Source of the DNA: UBA6080 sp964607515
Lineage (GTDB): Bacteria > Fermentibacterota > Fermentibacteria > Fermentibacterales > JCC-6
Direction: 5' to 3'
DNA length: 9,498 nt
NCBI GenBank assembly: GCA_964607515.1
Contig: CAZSKU010000037.1
Span: 1-9,498 of the forward strand
How positions within the stretch are numbered: position 1 is the first letter of the stretch; the number at the start of each line of letters is the position of its first letter. The notes beneath the pieces were generated by a model, which searched no databases, was not told where the DNA came from, and saw nothing but the letters and a program-made list of their open reading frames with translations. A program made the position numbers and the translations under genes. Shown piece by piece: positions 1-6,321 of the stretch.

Positions 1-329
1 ATCCCTCCGTCTCCCCCCAGCTCAACTCGGTCACGGTGACCTACGATCCACTGGGGATAGAGGAAAGTCCTGAACTCCGACTCAGCGTCAGTCCCAGCCC
101 GGCGGCGACAACTGCCTGTGTTTATCTGAGCCTTCCCGAGCCTGCGGACTGCACCGTTTCGGTGTACGGCCTGGACGGCCGGCTTGTGGAGAGGCTTCAC
201 GGCGGTTCGCTTCCCGCAGGGGAGAGTACTTTTACATGGGATGCTTCGTCCGTGCCGTCGGGGGTGTACTTCGTCCGGGTTGCAGGATCCGGTGTGGATT
301 CCAGCGCCCGGGTGGCGGTGGTGAGGTAG
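1..329 (+). CDS. C-terminal part of a secreted protein with a type IX-like (Por) sorting / FlgD-Ig-like domain (5' end outside window)
   Basis: The reading frame is open from the left edge (first full codon at position 3) to a TAG at 327-329, so this is the tail of a longer protein. The last ~80 residues have the usual order of a Por-type sorting domain. A LSVSPSPA strand opening comes first, then the strand VSVYGLDGRLVERL, a glycine turn, the AGESTFTWDASS segment, and the hallmark SGVYFVRV near the end. In known members this domain takes proteins that crossed the inner membrane by Sec through the type IX machinery at the outer membrane, and it is then removed or used for anchoring. The same fold is also annotated as FlgD Ig-like. 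The GTG at 36 is an internal Val codon, not a start, because coding sequence continues upstream. What the missing N-terminal part does cannot be told. No U-tract terminator follows. Confidence 0.85.
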   Translation, partial: PSVSPQLNSVTVTYDPLGIEESPELRLSVSPSPAATTACVYLSLPEPADCTVSVYGLDGRLVERLHGGSLPAGESTFTWDASSVPSGVYFVRVAGSGVDSSARVAVVR

Positions 330-341
330 CTTTCCGGGCTC

Positions 342-370
342 TTGACATGTAAACATCAGTTCACCATTCT
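342..370 (+). promoter_or_regulatory. Possible promoter with a small dyad upstream of the dinB run
   Basis: A perfect TTGACA lies at 342-347. Seventeen bases further on is CATTCT (365-370), which matches TATAAT at only three of six positions. A short dyad, ATGTAAACAT (347-356), overlaps the end of the -35 box, where a repressor could sit. The -35 is good and the -10 poor, so the call is tentative. The segment is the only non-coding stretch before the 383-3537 gene run. Confidence 0.35.
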
Positions 371-390
371 TCCCGGGGAAGGATGGTGAA
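360..390 (+). repeat. Large inverted repeat (14-bp stem, 3-nt loop) over the RBS and start codon of the DUF6504-like gene
   Basis: The left arm TTCACCATTCTTCC (360-373) and right arm GGAAGGATGGTGAA (377-390) pair over 14 positions. Thirteen are Watson-Crick pairs and one is a G-U wobble (T368/G382). The loop is CGG (374-376). The right arm contains both the purine-rich ribosome-binding stretch (GGGGAAGG, 375-382) and the ATG at 383-385, so in mRNA both would be buried in the helix. No T-run follows on either strand, so it is not a canonical intrinsic terminator. It could be a translational control element, a Rho-independent-like stop lacking the U-tract for the gene ending at 329, or a DNA operator. 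Confidence 0.7.
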
Positions 391-646
391 GGCGGTGCAG
401 GAGCTCGGGGAGCCCATAGAGATGATAGGCCACTTCTCCGGGGGCGCGGTCACCCCGTGCAGATTCCGGTGGAAGGGCAGGGTTTACCGGATCACCCGGG
501 TGTCCTCCTCCTGGGAGAGCCGCCGGGGCGGTATCATGAACTACCATTTCGTGGTGCGCACCTCCGCCGGCGACGTGTACGAGATCTCCTTCAACACCCA
601 CACCCTGGGCTGGACGGTGGACTATGCCTACTCCCCCGGCGCCTGA
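383..646 (+). CDS. Small DUF6504-like protein, dinB-linked
   Basis: A protein of up to 87 residues with no signal peptide or membrane segment. It resembles the small DUF6504 family often encoded next to DNA polymerase IV or other damage-tolerance genes. The opening GEPIEM (residues 9-14) is followed by a basic Trp-containing strand RFRWKGRVYRITRV (27-40), then SSSWES and the strand-turn-strand YHFVVRTSAGDVYEISF (54-70). This reads as a small beta-rich fold of unknown biochemical role. The start is uncertain. ATG 383 sits directly against GGGGAAGG and inside a hairpin. GTG 386 and GTG 395 are alternatives. ATG 422 has a better-spaced GGGGAG (407-412) but would remove the conserved GEPIE opening. 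The gene overlaps dinB by 23 bp in another frame, indicating coupled translation. Family assignment is from remembered sequence pattern. Confidence 0.72.
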   Translation: MVKAVQELGEPIEMIGHFSGGAVTPCRFRWKGRVYRITRVSSSWESRRGGIMNYHFVVRTSAGDVYEISFNTHTLGWTVDYAYSPGA

Positions 647-1781
647 CCGGCATATCCTCCACGTGGACATGGACGCCTACTTCGCGTCCATAGAGCTTCT
701 CGGGCGGGAGGAGCTGCTCGGGCGCCCGGTGATCGTCGGCGGAGACCCCGGCTTCCGCTCGGTGGTCACATCGTGCACCTACGAGGCCAGGGCTCTGGGG
801 GTGCATTCGGGGATGCCCATGGCCAGGGCCATGCGCCTGGCGCCCGGGGCGGTGGTGCTGCAGGGCAGCTTCGGCCGCTACCAGACCTACACCCGGAGAA
901 TCCTCAAGGTGCTTCTGGGCTTCACCCCCCTGGTGCACGCCGCCAGCATAGACGAGGCGTTCATGGACGTAACCGGGTTCCCCGGGGGCATTCTCGAGAA
1001 GGGCCGGGCGGTGCAGGATTCGGTCTACCGGGCGGTCGGCCTCTGGGCCAGCGTGGGGTGCGGCCCAAACAGGCTCCTGGCGAAGATGGCCTCGAAGAAG
1101 GCCAAGCCCCGGGGAGTTCTCCTGCTGACCCCCGACGACATGGAGCCCATGCACGTGTCCACCATATGGGGGGTGGGCCCGGAGACATCCGCAAAGCTGT
1201 GCGCCCTGGGGGTGGACACCATTGGGAAGCTCCGGGGGCTTTCCCGGTGGCAGCTCCGGGCGGTGCTGGGAATCTGCGGCGAGGAGCTGTACCTGCAGGC
1301 CCGGGGCAGGGACGACAGGCCGGTCCACCCCTTCGGCTGGTCCGAGGAGCCCAAGTCCATCGGCCATGAGCACACCTTCTCCAGGGACGTGCAGTACCCC
1401 GAGGAGTACCTGCCGGCCCTGTCCAGGGTGTGCCAGAAGACCGCCAGGCGCGCCCGGGACGGGGGGTACCGGGGGCGCACCCTCACCCTGAAGTACCGGC
1501 TGCGGAACCTCAAGCGCCTCTCGGTGAGAAGGCCCCTGCCCTTCCCCAGCGACCAGGACCAGACCTTCTTCAGGCTGGCCCGGGAGATGGCCCTTCGGGC
1601 GGTGTCCTCGCCGATACGGCTCATCGGGATTTCCATATCCGACCTGGAGCCCTCCGCTGAGTTCCAGTTGACATTCTTCCCCGAGGGAACCGAAGCCCTG
1701 AACCTGGCGGCCGACCGGGTAAGGGCCCGCTGGGGCGAGAGGGTCATCTCCAGCGCCAGGGCTCTATATTCCCCGCTGTAG
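624..1781 (+). CDS. dinB: DNA polymerase IV (Y-family translesion polymerase)
   Basis: A 385-residue Y-family polymerase, slightly longer than the ~350-residue E. coli enzyme. It copies past damaged template bases and extends mismatched primers, without proofreading. The metal-binding motif HVDMDAYFASIE supplies D15, and the SIDEAF motif supplies D110 and E111. F20 is at the steric-gate position that excludes ribonucleotides. The palm/fingers signature SCTYEARALGVHSGMP (50-65) is intact. A thumb helix-hairpin-helix, WGVGPETSAKLCALGVDTIG, follows VGCGPNRLLAKMASKKAKP. The little-finger domain begins near the SIGHEHTF segment. No C-terminal beta-clamp motif of the QLxLF type is obvious; the tail ends in ISSARALYSPL. 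The start at 624 lies inside the preceding gene and has only a weak RBS, consistent with translational coupling. The gene appears intact. Confidence 0.97.
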   Translation: MPTPPAPDRHILHVDMDAYFASIELLGREELLGRPVIVGGDPGFRSVVTSCTYEARALGVHSGMPMARAMRLAPGAVVLQGSFGRYQTYTRRILKVLLGFTPLVHAASIDEAFMDVTGFPGGILEKGRAVQDSVYRAVGLWASVGCGPNRLLAKMASKKAKPRGVLLLTPDDMEPMHVSTIWGVGPETSAKLCALGVDTIGKLRGLSRWQLRAVLGICGEELYLQARGRDDRPVHPFGWSEEPKSIGHEHTFSRDVQYPEEYLPALSRVCQKTARRARDGGYRGRTLTLKYRLRNLKRLSVRRPLPFPSDQDQTFFRLAREMALRAVSSPIRLIGISISDLEPSAEFQLTFFPEGTEALNLAADRVRARWGERVISSARALYSPL

Positions 1782-1792
1782 AGGAGTTCCAC

Positions 1793-2599
1793 ATGGATCT
1801 TTTCGCCGGGGACCGGGGGCCGATTGCCGGAATCAGGCTCGGAACCTCGGGCTTCTCCTTTCCGGACTGGGCCGGGGTGTTCTACCCCCGGGGGCTGGCC
1901 CGCGGGCGGTGGCTCTCCTACTACGCCACGATCTTCGACGCCCTGGAGATCAACGCCACCTACTACAGGATCCTTTCCCCTTCGTCCACAGAGAGGATGG
2001 CCGCGTCGGTTCCTCCGGGTTTCGTGTTCACGGTGAAGCTCCACTCCGGAATGACCCACGAAAGGAACGCCGGGGAAGGCGACTGGAAAGCCTTCGGCGA
2101 GATGCTGGCCCCCCTGTCGGAGTCGGGCCGGCTGGGCCCGGTGCTGGCCCAGTTCCCGTGGTCCTTTCCACTGTCGGAGGAGAGCTTCGGCGCCCTGGAG
2201 AATATCAGGGAGAGGCTCGGTTCCCTGCCCGCGGCGGCGGAGTTCCGGCACCGGCGCTGGTACGTTCCCGAAATCCTTGAAAGAGTTGTGAAAACCGGTT
2301 TCTCCCCGGTATCGCCGGATCTGCCCGGCCTTCCCGGCATGCCCGGCCCGGATGTTCCCGTTTCCGGCGGTTTCGGGTACGCCAGGCTTCACGGACGGAA
2401 CCGGGAGAAATGGTGGGGGGGCGGCCCTGAGAGGTACGACTACGCCTACTCCCCCGGGGAGATCCGGGAGTGGGCGGGGCGGGTGTCCGCGATGGCCCGG
2501 AAACCCGGAGGGGTTTATGTTTTCTTCAACAACTGCCACATGGGGCGGGCCGCCCTGGACGCCCGTACAATGAGAGAACTGCTGGAGGAAAACTCATGA
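1793..2599 (+). CDS. DUF72 (YecE-like) TIM-barrel protein
   Basis: A 268-residue cytosolic protein of the DUF72/YecE family, whose members have a TIM-barrel fold and no settled biochemical function. Signature segments occur in the expected order: IRLGTSGFSFPDW (14-26), the YYATIFDALEINATYY stretch (43-58), FVFTVKLHSGMTHE (78-90), a LGPVLAQFPWSF strand (114-125), AAEFRHRRW (148-156), GYARLHGRN (195-203) and VYVFFNNCHMGRAALDA (241-257). Length is typical. The ATG at 1793 is supported by GAGGAG at 1781-1786, six bases upstream, which shares its first G with the dinB stop codon. The stop overlaps the next start as ATGA (2596-2599). DUF72 genes recur next to dinB and other repair genes, so a link to DNA damage or nucleotide metabolism is possible, but that is only association. 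Confidence 0.93.
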   Translation: MDLFAGDRGPIAGIRLGTSGFSFPDWAGVFYPRGLARGRWLSYYATIFDALEINATYYRILSPSSTERMAASVPPGFVFTVKLHSGMTHERNAGEGDWKAFGEMLAPLSESGRLGPVLAQFPWSFPLSEESFGALENIRERLGSLPAAAEFRHRRWYVPEILERVVKTGFSPVSPDLPGLPGMPGPDVPVSGGFGYARLHGRNREKWWGGGPERYDYAYSPGEIREWAGRVSAMARKPGGVYVFFNNCHMGRAALDARTMRELLEENS

Positions 2600-3537
2600 A
2601 AAGGATAGTTACGGCGGCGGCGCTGGCCGCCCTGGCGGGATGCGGCGCCACATCGCCCTCCATTTACGCCGACTTCCCTCTGCTCTACCTGATGGATGTC
2701 GAGACCGCCGGCGCCCCGGCAAACTGCTGCTTCCTGGAGGGCCAGGGGGATGCCCTGGCTTCCGCCGGGAAAAATCTGTTCTTCCTGGACCTGGACGCGG
2801 GGTACGTGAAGGGGCTGGCGGAGTTCCCGTCGGCCGTAGACCACGCCGCCTCAAGCCCCGACGGGGGCTACGGCCTGGCGATCACCGGCGACACCCTGCG
2901 GGTGGTGAGCAACCAGACCTACATCGAAAGGGCTCCGGTGGCCCTTCCCGGGCCGGGCGCCTTCATCCTTCCCAAGCCCCAGTCGGTACTGGTAGCGGTG
3001 CTCTGCCTGGACGGCACCGCGGTGAAGGTGAGTACGGTGGACTGGGCCGTGACCGCTTCGGGCCAGACCGGCGTCCAGAACCCCACCGCCGCCGCCATGA
3101 GCCCCGACGGCCGCTACATCTTCGCCGGGAACTCCTCGGGCCAGGTGTACAGGATTTCCATGGTGGACCTTTCCGGGGAGCTGATGTTCCAGGCGCCCGG
3201 GGCCGTCACGGACATCGCCCCGGGTCCGGGGCAGAACCTCTGCATGACCGCCGAAGGGATGTCCCAGGTGTGGGTGGTGGACGTCAACTCCGGTCTCCAT
3301 TCCGGGGGATACGACATCCCCGGTTCCGGGACGGCGGTCTGCATCACCGGCGACGGCAAGTACGTCTTTGCGGCGGTTCCCGGGTACGGCATCGTGGTGG
3401 TGAACGTTCTGGACAACACCGTGGCCGCCCAGACGGAAGCCTTCGGAACCCCGGCTGACATGGCGGTGAATTCTGTTTCCAACAGGGCGGTGGTCGCAAG
3501 CCCCGAGACCGGGCGGGTATTCATGCTCCAGCGTTAG
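2596..3537 (+). CDS. Lipoprotein with beta-propeller (YVTN/WD-like) repeats
   Basis: A 313-residue predicted lipoprotein. The start is a short basic MKR followed by a hydrophobic stretch ending in the lipobox LAGC, with C16 as the lipidated residue, so the mature protein is anchored in the cell envelope. The rest contains propeller-type repeats of four-stranded blades, each with a SPDG or similar turn. Examples are SSPDGGYGLAITGDTLRVV (87-105), AMSPDGRYIFAGNSSGQVYRI (168-188), ITGDGKYVFAAVPGYGIVVVN (250-270) and a final NRAVVASPETGRVFML blade. Such folds in bacteria serve as interaction scaffolds or sensors; no catalytic motif is visible. The ATG at 2596 follows GGAGG (2584-2588) and overlaps the upstream TGA as ATGA. 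A longer in-frame reading from 2470 would spoil the signal peptide. The stop converges with and overlaps the next gene's stop. Confidence 0.85.
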   Translation: MKRIVTAAALAALAGCGATSPSIYADFPLLYLMDVETAGAPANCCFLEGQGDALASAGKNLFFLDLDAGYVKGLAEFPSAVDHAASSPDGGYGLAITGDTLRVVSNQTYIERAPVALPGPGAFILPKPQSVLVAVLCLDGTAVKVSTVDWAVTASGQTGVQNPTAAAMSPDGRYIFAGNSSGQVYRISMVDLSGELMFQAPGAVTDIAPGPGQNLCMTAEGMSQVWVVDVNSGLHSGGYDIPGSGTAVCITGDGKYVFAAVPGYGIVVVNVLDNTVAAQTEAFGTPADMAVNSVSNRAVVASPETGRVFMLQR

Positions 3538-4370
3538 AAGCCGATGCTCCTGTAGGCTTCCCAGATTCCCTCGCCGAAGAACAGCGCGATGCTCCCTCCC
3601 ATGGCCATGAAGGGGCCGAAGGGAATCGGTCTGGTTCTCTTCCCTCCCCGGGCCAGCACCGCGATGCCGTAGACCGCCCCGAGCAGGAATGAGATGAACA
3701 GCCCCGCCGCCGCCGGGCCCGGGCCCAGAAAGGCGCCCAGGCACGCCGCCAGCTTAACGTCCCCCCACCCAAGCCCCGACTGGAAGTCCTCCTCTTCCTC
3801 TTCGAAGCCCTGGGGAGCCTCCACCCTGACCTGCCTGGACTTCAGGTAGGCCACCGAAAAGGCTCTTATCAGAAGGAAGAAGAGGAAGGCACCTCCGGAG
3901 GCCGCCAGTGCTGGAACGAGCCCGGGGGCTCCGGGCAGGAGGGACAACCCCAGCCCCGCCGCAGTGCCTCCGATGGAGACCGAATCCAGGATGATGAAGT
4001 GCTCCAGGTCGGTGCGCACCGAGAGAATCATCAGGGAGAGGAAAAGGGCTTGGTGGATGAAGAGGGGGGACATGCCGGTTCTTACCGATGCGGCCAGGAA
4101 CAGGAGCCCGGCGGCCAGCTCCACCACAGGGTACACCGGGGATATCCGGCATCCGCAGGAGCGGCATCTGCCCCGGAGGAGAATCCAGCTCAGCACCGGG
4201 ATGTTGTCCCGGGGGGATATGGGAGTGCCGCAGCCGGGGCACGCGCTTCCCGGGCGAACGATGGACCTGCCGAGAGGAATCCGCCAAGCCGCCACGTTCA
4301 GGAAACTGCCCACCGCCAGGCCGAACAGGGTCGCGAAGACGGAAAAGACCTCCGGAGGCATTACTGACAT
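3534..4370 (-). CDS. Bifunctional prepilin peptidase / N-methyltransferase (type IV leader peptidase, A24)
   Basis: A 278-residue polytopic inner-membrane protease. It cleaves the short leader of type IV pilins or type II pseudopilins at the cytoplasmic face and methylates the new N-terminal Phe. An N-terminal membrane segment with GLAVGSFLNVAAWRIP (17-32) comes first. The zinc-binding cytoplasmic domain follows, with CPGC (C44, C47) and CRSC (C69, C72), as in the two-function form. The catalytic aspartates are D121 in RTDLEH and D204 in GWGDVKL. The late conserved IPFGPFMA (249-256) is present. An acidic patch, GFEEEEEDF (188-196), precedes the second Asp motif. I chose ATG 4370 because a GGGAG lies eight bases upstream; ATG 4385 and 4376 are possible. 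A reading from 4556 would run through the divergent promoter and porin start. No pilin gene is in the window, so its substrates lie elsewhere. Confidence 0.93.
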   Translation of the reverse strand: MSVMPPEVFSVFATLFGLAVGSFLNVAAWRIPLGRSIVRPGSACPGCGTPISPRDNIPVLSWILLRGRCRSCGCRISPVYPVVELAAGLLFLAASVRTGMSPLFIHQALFLSLMILSVRTDLEHFIILDSVSIGGTAAGLGLSLLPGAPGLVPALAASGGAFLFFLLIRAFSVAYLKSRQVRVEAPQGFEEEEEDFQSGLGWGDVKLAACLGAFLGPGPAAAGLFISFLLGAVYGIAVLARGGKRTRPIPFGPFMAMGGSIALFFGEGIWEAYRSIGF

Positions 4371-4404
4371 GGACATGTCTCCCATTGAGATGTGAGGATT
4401 TTCC

Positions 4405-4433
4405 TTGCAGGCTGACCCCGGGAAAAATATAAT
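4405..4433 (+). promoter_or_regulatory. Probable sigma-70-type promoter of the porin gene
   Basis: A perfect TATAAT lies at 4428-4433. TTGCAG (4405-4410, three of six consensus positions) is exactly 17 bases upstream. Transcription would begin near 4440, leaving a leader of about 50 nt that ends in GGGGG (4481-4485) before the ATG at 4492. The leader can form a small hairpin, CGCGG-AAGA-CCGCG (4448-4461). The AT-rich -10 stands out sharply in this GC-rich context. Confidence 0.6.
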
Positions 4434-4454
4434 CTCACGGCGTTCACCGCGGAA
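4426..4454 (-). promoter_or_regulatory. Possible divergent promoter of the prepilin peptidase gene
   Basis: On the minus strand TATATT (4431-4426) matches the -10 consensus at five of six positions and overlaps the opposite-strand TATAAT by four bases. The best -35 candidate, TTCCGC (4454-4449) with a 17-base spacer, is poor. If used, it gives a leader of about 45-50 nt. RNA polymerase could not occupy both strands' -10 elements at once, so the two genes would compete. Confidence 0.3.
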
Positions 4455-4491
4455 GACCGCGATTTGGAAACACTGAAGAAGGGGGCTTTGT

Positions 4492-5547
4492 ATGAGGGTA
4501 CTGGCTGTAATCCTGCTGGCCGCCACCCTGGCGTCGGCATCGGGCGAGTTCGCCACCGGAGGGTCGGAGCTGTTCAGGATCCGCGGAACGGGGCTTTTCC
4601 GGTGGGACTTCTACGGAACCGAAAACATCGATCCCGGCGACAACATGAGTTCCTGCGCCATCGTTGACTGGCTTCCCAAGCTCAACGGGAGCGTCGACGG
4701 GCAGTTCAGCCTGGAACTCTACAGCAGCAGCGGCAACATCAAGCTCACCGACCTTTTCCTGAACCTTCACTTAAGCGAGAACCTGACCCTCAAGGGCGGG
4801 CAGTTCAAGATGCCCTTCGGCTACGCCTACACCCTGAGCAGCGCCACCATGCCCTTCGCCGGCCGGGCCGCGGCCACGACGACCCCCGAGTTCTCAGCCT
4901 ACGGCGGACGGGATATAGGGGCCTGCGTCACGGCGCAGCTGGCTCCGGTCACTCTGGACCTTGTCTATTCCAACGGCACCGGCGACAACACGGCTTCCGA
5001 GAACGACATCAACAACCAGTTCACCGCCAGGCTCACCAGCGAACCCGCTCAGTGGCTCGATTTGGGGATTTCGGTGGCCATGATCGGACAGCCGGAGATC
5101 GCCGAGGGGGAGGAAACCCTGGACAGCTGGAGCGGCATGGGCCTGGATGCCTACGCGGTGGCCGAGTATCCCCTGGCGGAGACCGTGTCGCTGATGTTCA
5201 CCGGCGAGTACATGTCCATGGGCTACGCCGGGCCCGAGGTGGAGGGCGTGGAGCAGAACAGCGCCGGGGCGATGATCTTCACCGCCGCCGCGGGTTTCCA
5301 GACCGGCGCCGGGCTGGTGCAGAACGTGAGGCCCGCCGTCCGTTTCGAGACCTTCAGCCCCATGAGCTACATCCTGGAGGGGGGGGACGATCCGGAGGAC
5401 AACAAAACTGCGATAGACTTCTGCGTCAACCTCGACCTGTTCAGCCCGAACAACACCCTGCAGCTTGGCGGACGGAACTACGGCTTCGAGAACGAGGACG
5501 AGGAAGGCTACACGGATATCTACGCCAACTGGCGGATGAACTTCTGA
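4492..5547 (+). CDS. Outer-membrane beta-barrel protein, phosphate-selective porin O/P-like
   Basis: A 351-residue outer-membrane protein. The N-terminus MRVLAVILLAATLASASG is a Sec signal peptide with cleavage likely near residues 17-19. The mature part consists of alternating beta-strands of barrel type and ends in NWRMNF; the terminal Phe is the usual signal for outer-membrane barrel insertion. The segment LKGGQFKMPFGYAYTLSSA and the later GRDIGACVTAQLAPVTLDLVYSNG resemble the porin O/P family, where GQxKxPFxxE and RxxG precede a strand ending in NG. It would be a channel for small solutes; the phosphate specificity of the family name should not be assumed. The ATG at 4492 is preceded by AAGAAGGGGG with good spacing. 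A perfect TATAAT lies upstream and a strong terminator downstream, so this is probably a well-expressed single-gene unit. Confidence 0.8.
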   Translation: MRVLAVILLAATLASASGEFATGGSELFRIRGTGLFRWDFYGTENIDPGDNMSSCAIVDWLPKLNGSVDGQFSLELYSSSGNIKLTDLFLNLHLSENLTLKGGQFKMPFGYAYTLSSATMPFAGRAAATTTPEFSAYGGRDIGACVTAQLAPVTLDLVYSNGTGDNTASENDINNQFTARLTSEPAQWLDLGISVAMIGQPEIAEGEETLDSWSGMGLDAYAVAEYPLAETVSLMFTGEYMSMGYAGPEVEGVEQNSAGAMIFTAAAGFQTGAGLVQNVRPAVRFETFSPMSYILEGGDDPEDNKTAIDFCVNLDLFSPNNTLQLGGRNYGFENEDEEGYTDIYANWRMNF

Positions 5548-5562
5548 CTTTGCAGAATACCG

Positions 5563-5589
5563 GGGGGCGCCGGAAGGCGCCCCCTTTTT
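5563..5589 (+). terminator. Intrinsic terminator after the porin gene
   Basis: A perfect 9-bp GC stem, GGGGGCGCC (5563-5571) with GGCGCCCCC (5576-5584), is closed by a GGAA tetraloop of GNRA type and followed by T5 (5585-5589). It begins 15 bases after the porin stop. It sits between two convergent genes. In the minus direction the hairpin lacks a following U-run, so it should mainly serve the plus strand. Confidence 0.92.
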
Positions 5590-5591
5590 GT

Positions 5592-6248
5592 CTAGAACAG
5601 GGCCTTGATGCCGCCCCAGGTATCCCGTTCCAGGGATACGATGTCGCTGAGTATCATGAACTGCTCGTAGGGCTGGCCCCAGGTGCTCTGGCTGGACGAC
5701 CAGGTGGAGCCGTTGTTCTGGCTGAAATATGTCATGTCGGCCCACATCTGCTGGGCGCACAACCAGTACGACGACCCCCCGGAGGTGGTCTGCAGGCAAA
5801 ACCAGTATTTGGTTCCCTGGGAAACTGTGTAGGTGATGCCCGGCGATATGATGGTGTACCACAGGGTGTAGCCCCAGCTGGTGAGCCCGGTGTCCATGTT
5901 GAACAGCTCCGTGGTGGTGAAGTCGTAGAGGATCGTGCCCGGCCCAGTGTCGTCGGAGCGGAACTGAATCAGCATTGAGGAGGGGTTCCCGGAAGCGTAG
6001 ATCGCCCAGATCTCGAAGCAGTTGATGTTGGACTGGGCCGCGGGAGTGAAATCGTCCGCTATCATCCACGAGTTGTTGGAGGAGAAGCCGAGTCCGTTGG
6101 CCAGATCGGCGTAGGCGAAAGGCTGGGAGCAGACCACATCCTCGTACTCCAAGGGGGACATGGAGGGGCTGAAGACCCCCCGGTGTTCGGAAGGTTCGCC
6201 CTGCGGAGAAACCAGGCTCGCCAACAGAACGAAGATCAGCATTGACAT
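5592..6248 (-). CDS. Small secreted protein of unknown function
   Basis: I do not recognise a named family. The 218-residue product starts with MSMLIFVLLASLVSPQG, a short Sec-type signal peptide without a clear basic N-terminus. The mature region is rich in aromatic residues, Ser, Thr and Asn. It looks like a beta-sandwich of extracellular type: WMIADDFTPAAQSNINCFEIW (61-81 region), IYASGNPSSMLIQF, a GPGTILYDF strand, and TYTVSQGTKYWFCLQTTSG. Four cysteines remain after the signal (residues 40, 77, 151, 164) and could pair. The C-terminus is not a Por-type sorting domain but a short tail, SLERDTWGGIKALF. The start is supported by GGAAGGG nine bases upstream. It is transcribed alone, convergent with the porin and divergent from the zinc-ribbon gene. 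An adhesin or surface role is possible but unsupported. Confidence 0.7.
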   Translation of the reverse strand: MSMLIFVLLASLVSPQGEPSEHRGVFSPSMSPLEYEDVVCSQPFAYADLANGLGFSSNNSWMIADDFTPAAQSNINCFEIWAIYASGNPSSMLIQFRSDDTGPGTILYDFTTTELFNMDTGLTSWGYTLWYTIISPGITYTVSQGTKYWFCLQTTSGGSSYWLCAQQMWADMTYFSQNNGSTWSSSQSTWGQPYEQFMILSDIVSLERDTWGGIKALF

Positions 6249-6293
6249 GCCGAACTTCCCTTCCTGTTGATGAAAAGCCGCTTGCCGTTTTCT

Positions 6294-6321
6294 AATGTAT
6301 CGGTCACGGCCGTTGCCGCAA
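6294..6321 (-). promoter_or_regulatory. Possible promoter of the small secreted protein gene
   Basis: On the minus strand TTGCGG (6321-6316) is followed after 16 bases by TACATT (6299-6294). This matches -35 at three and -10 at four of six positions. It would start transcription about 40 nt before the ATG at 6248. The match is weak but stands alone in an otherwise GC-rich leader. Confidence 0.35.

Noticed and set aside
347..356. ATGTAAACAT as a LexA site
   Set aside because: It fits neither the CTG-N10-CAG type nor the GAAC-N4-GTTC type. It is kept only as an unnamed dyad.
1025..2539. 504-codon open frame on the minus strand opposite dinB and DUF72
   Set aside because: Arg/Pro/Gly-rich composition typical of a shadow frame. 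The plus strand carries clear catalytic motifs.
2470..2595. Upstream extension of the lipoprotein gene to an ATG at 2470
   Set aside because: It would lie inside DUF72 and hide the lipoprotein signal. The ATG at 2596 has a GGAGG and a perfect lipobox.
4371..4556. N-terminal extension of the prepilin peptidase to 4556
   Set aside because: It would cross the divergent promoter region and the porin start and add a non-family N-terminus. An ATG with good RBS spacing lies at 4370.
4894..6069. 391-codon minus-strand frame across the porin end, terminator and secreted-protein gene
   Set aside because: It would run through a strong terminator hairpin and two genes with signal peptides. Its composition is low-complexity His/Gly/Val.
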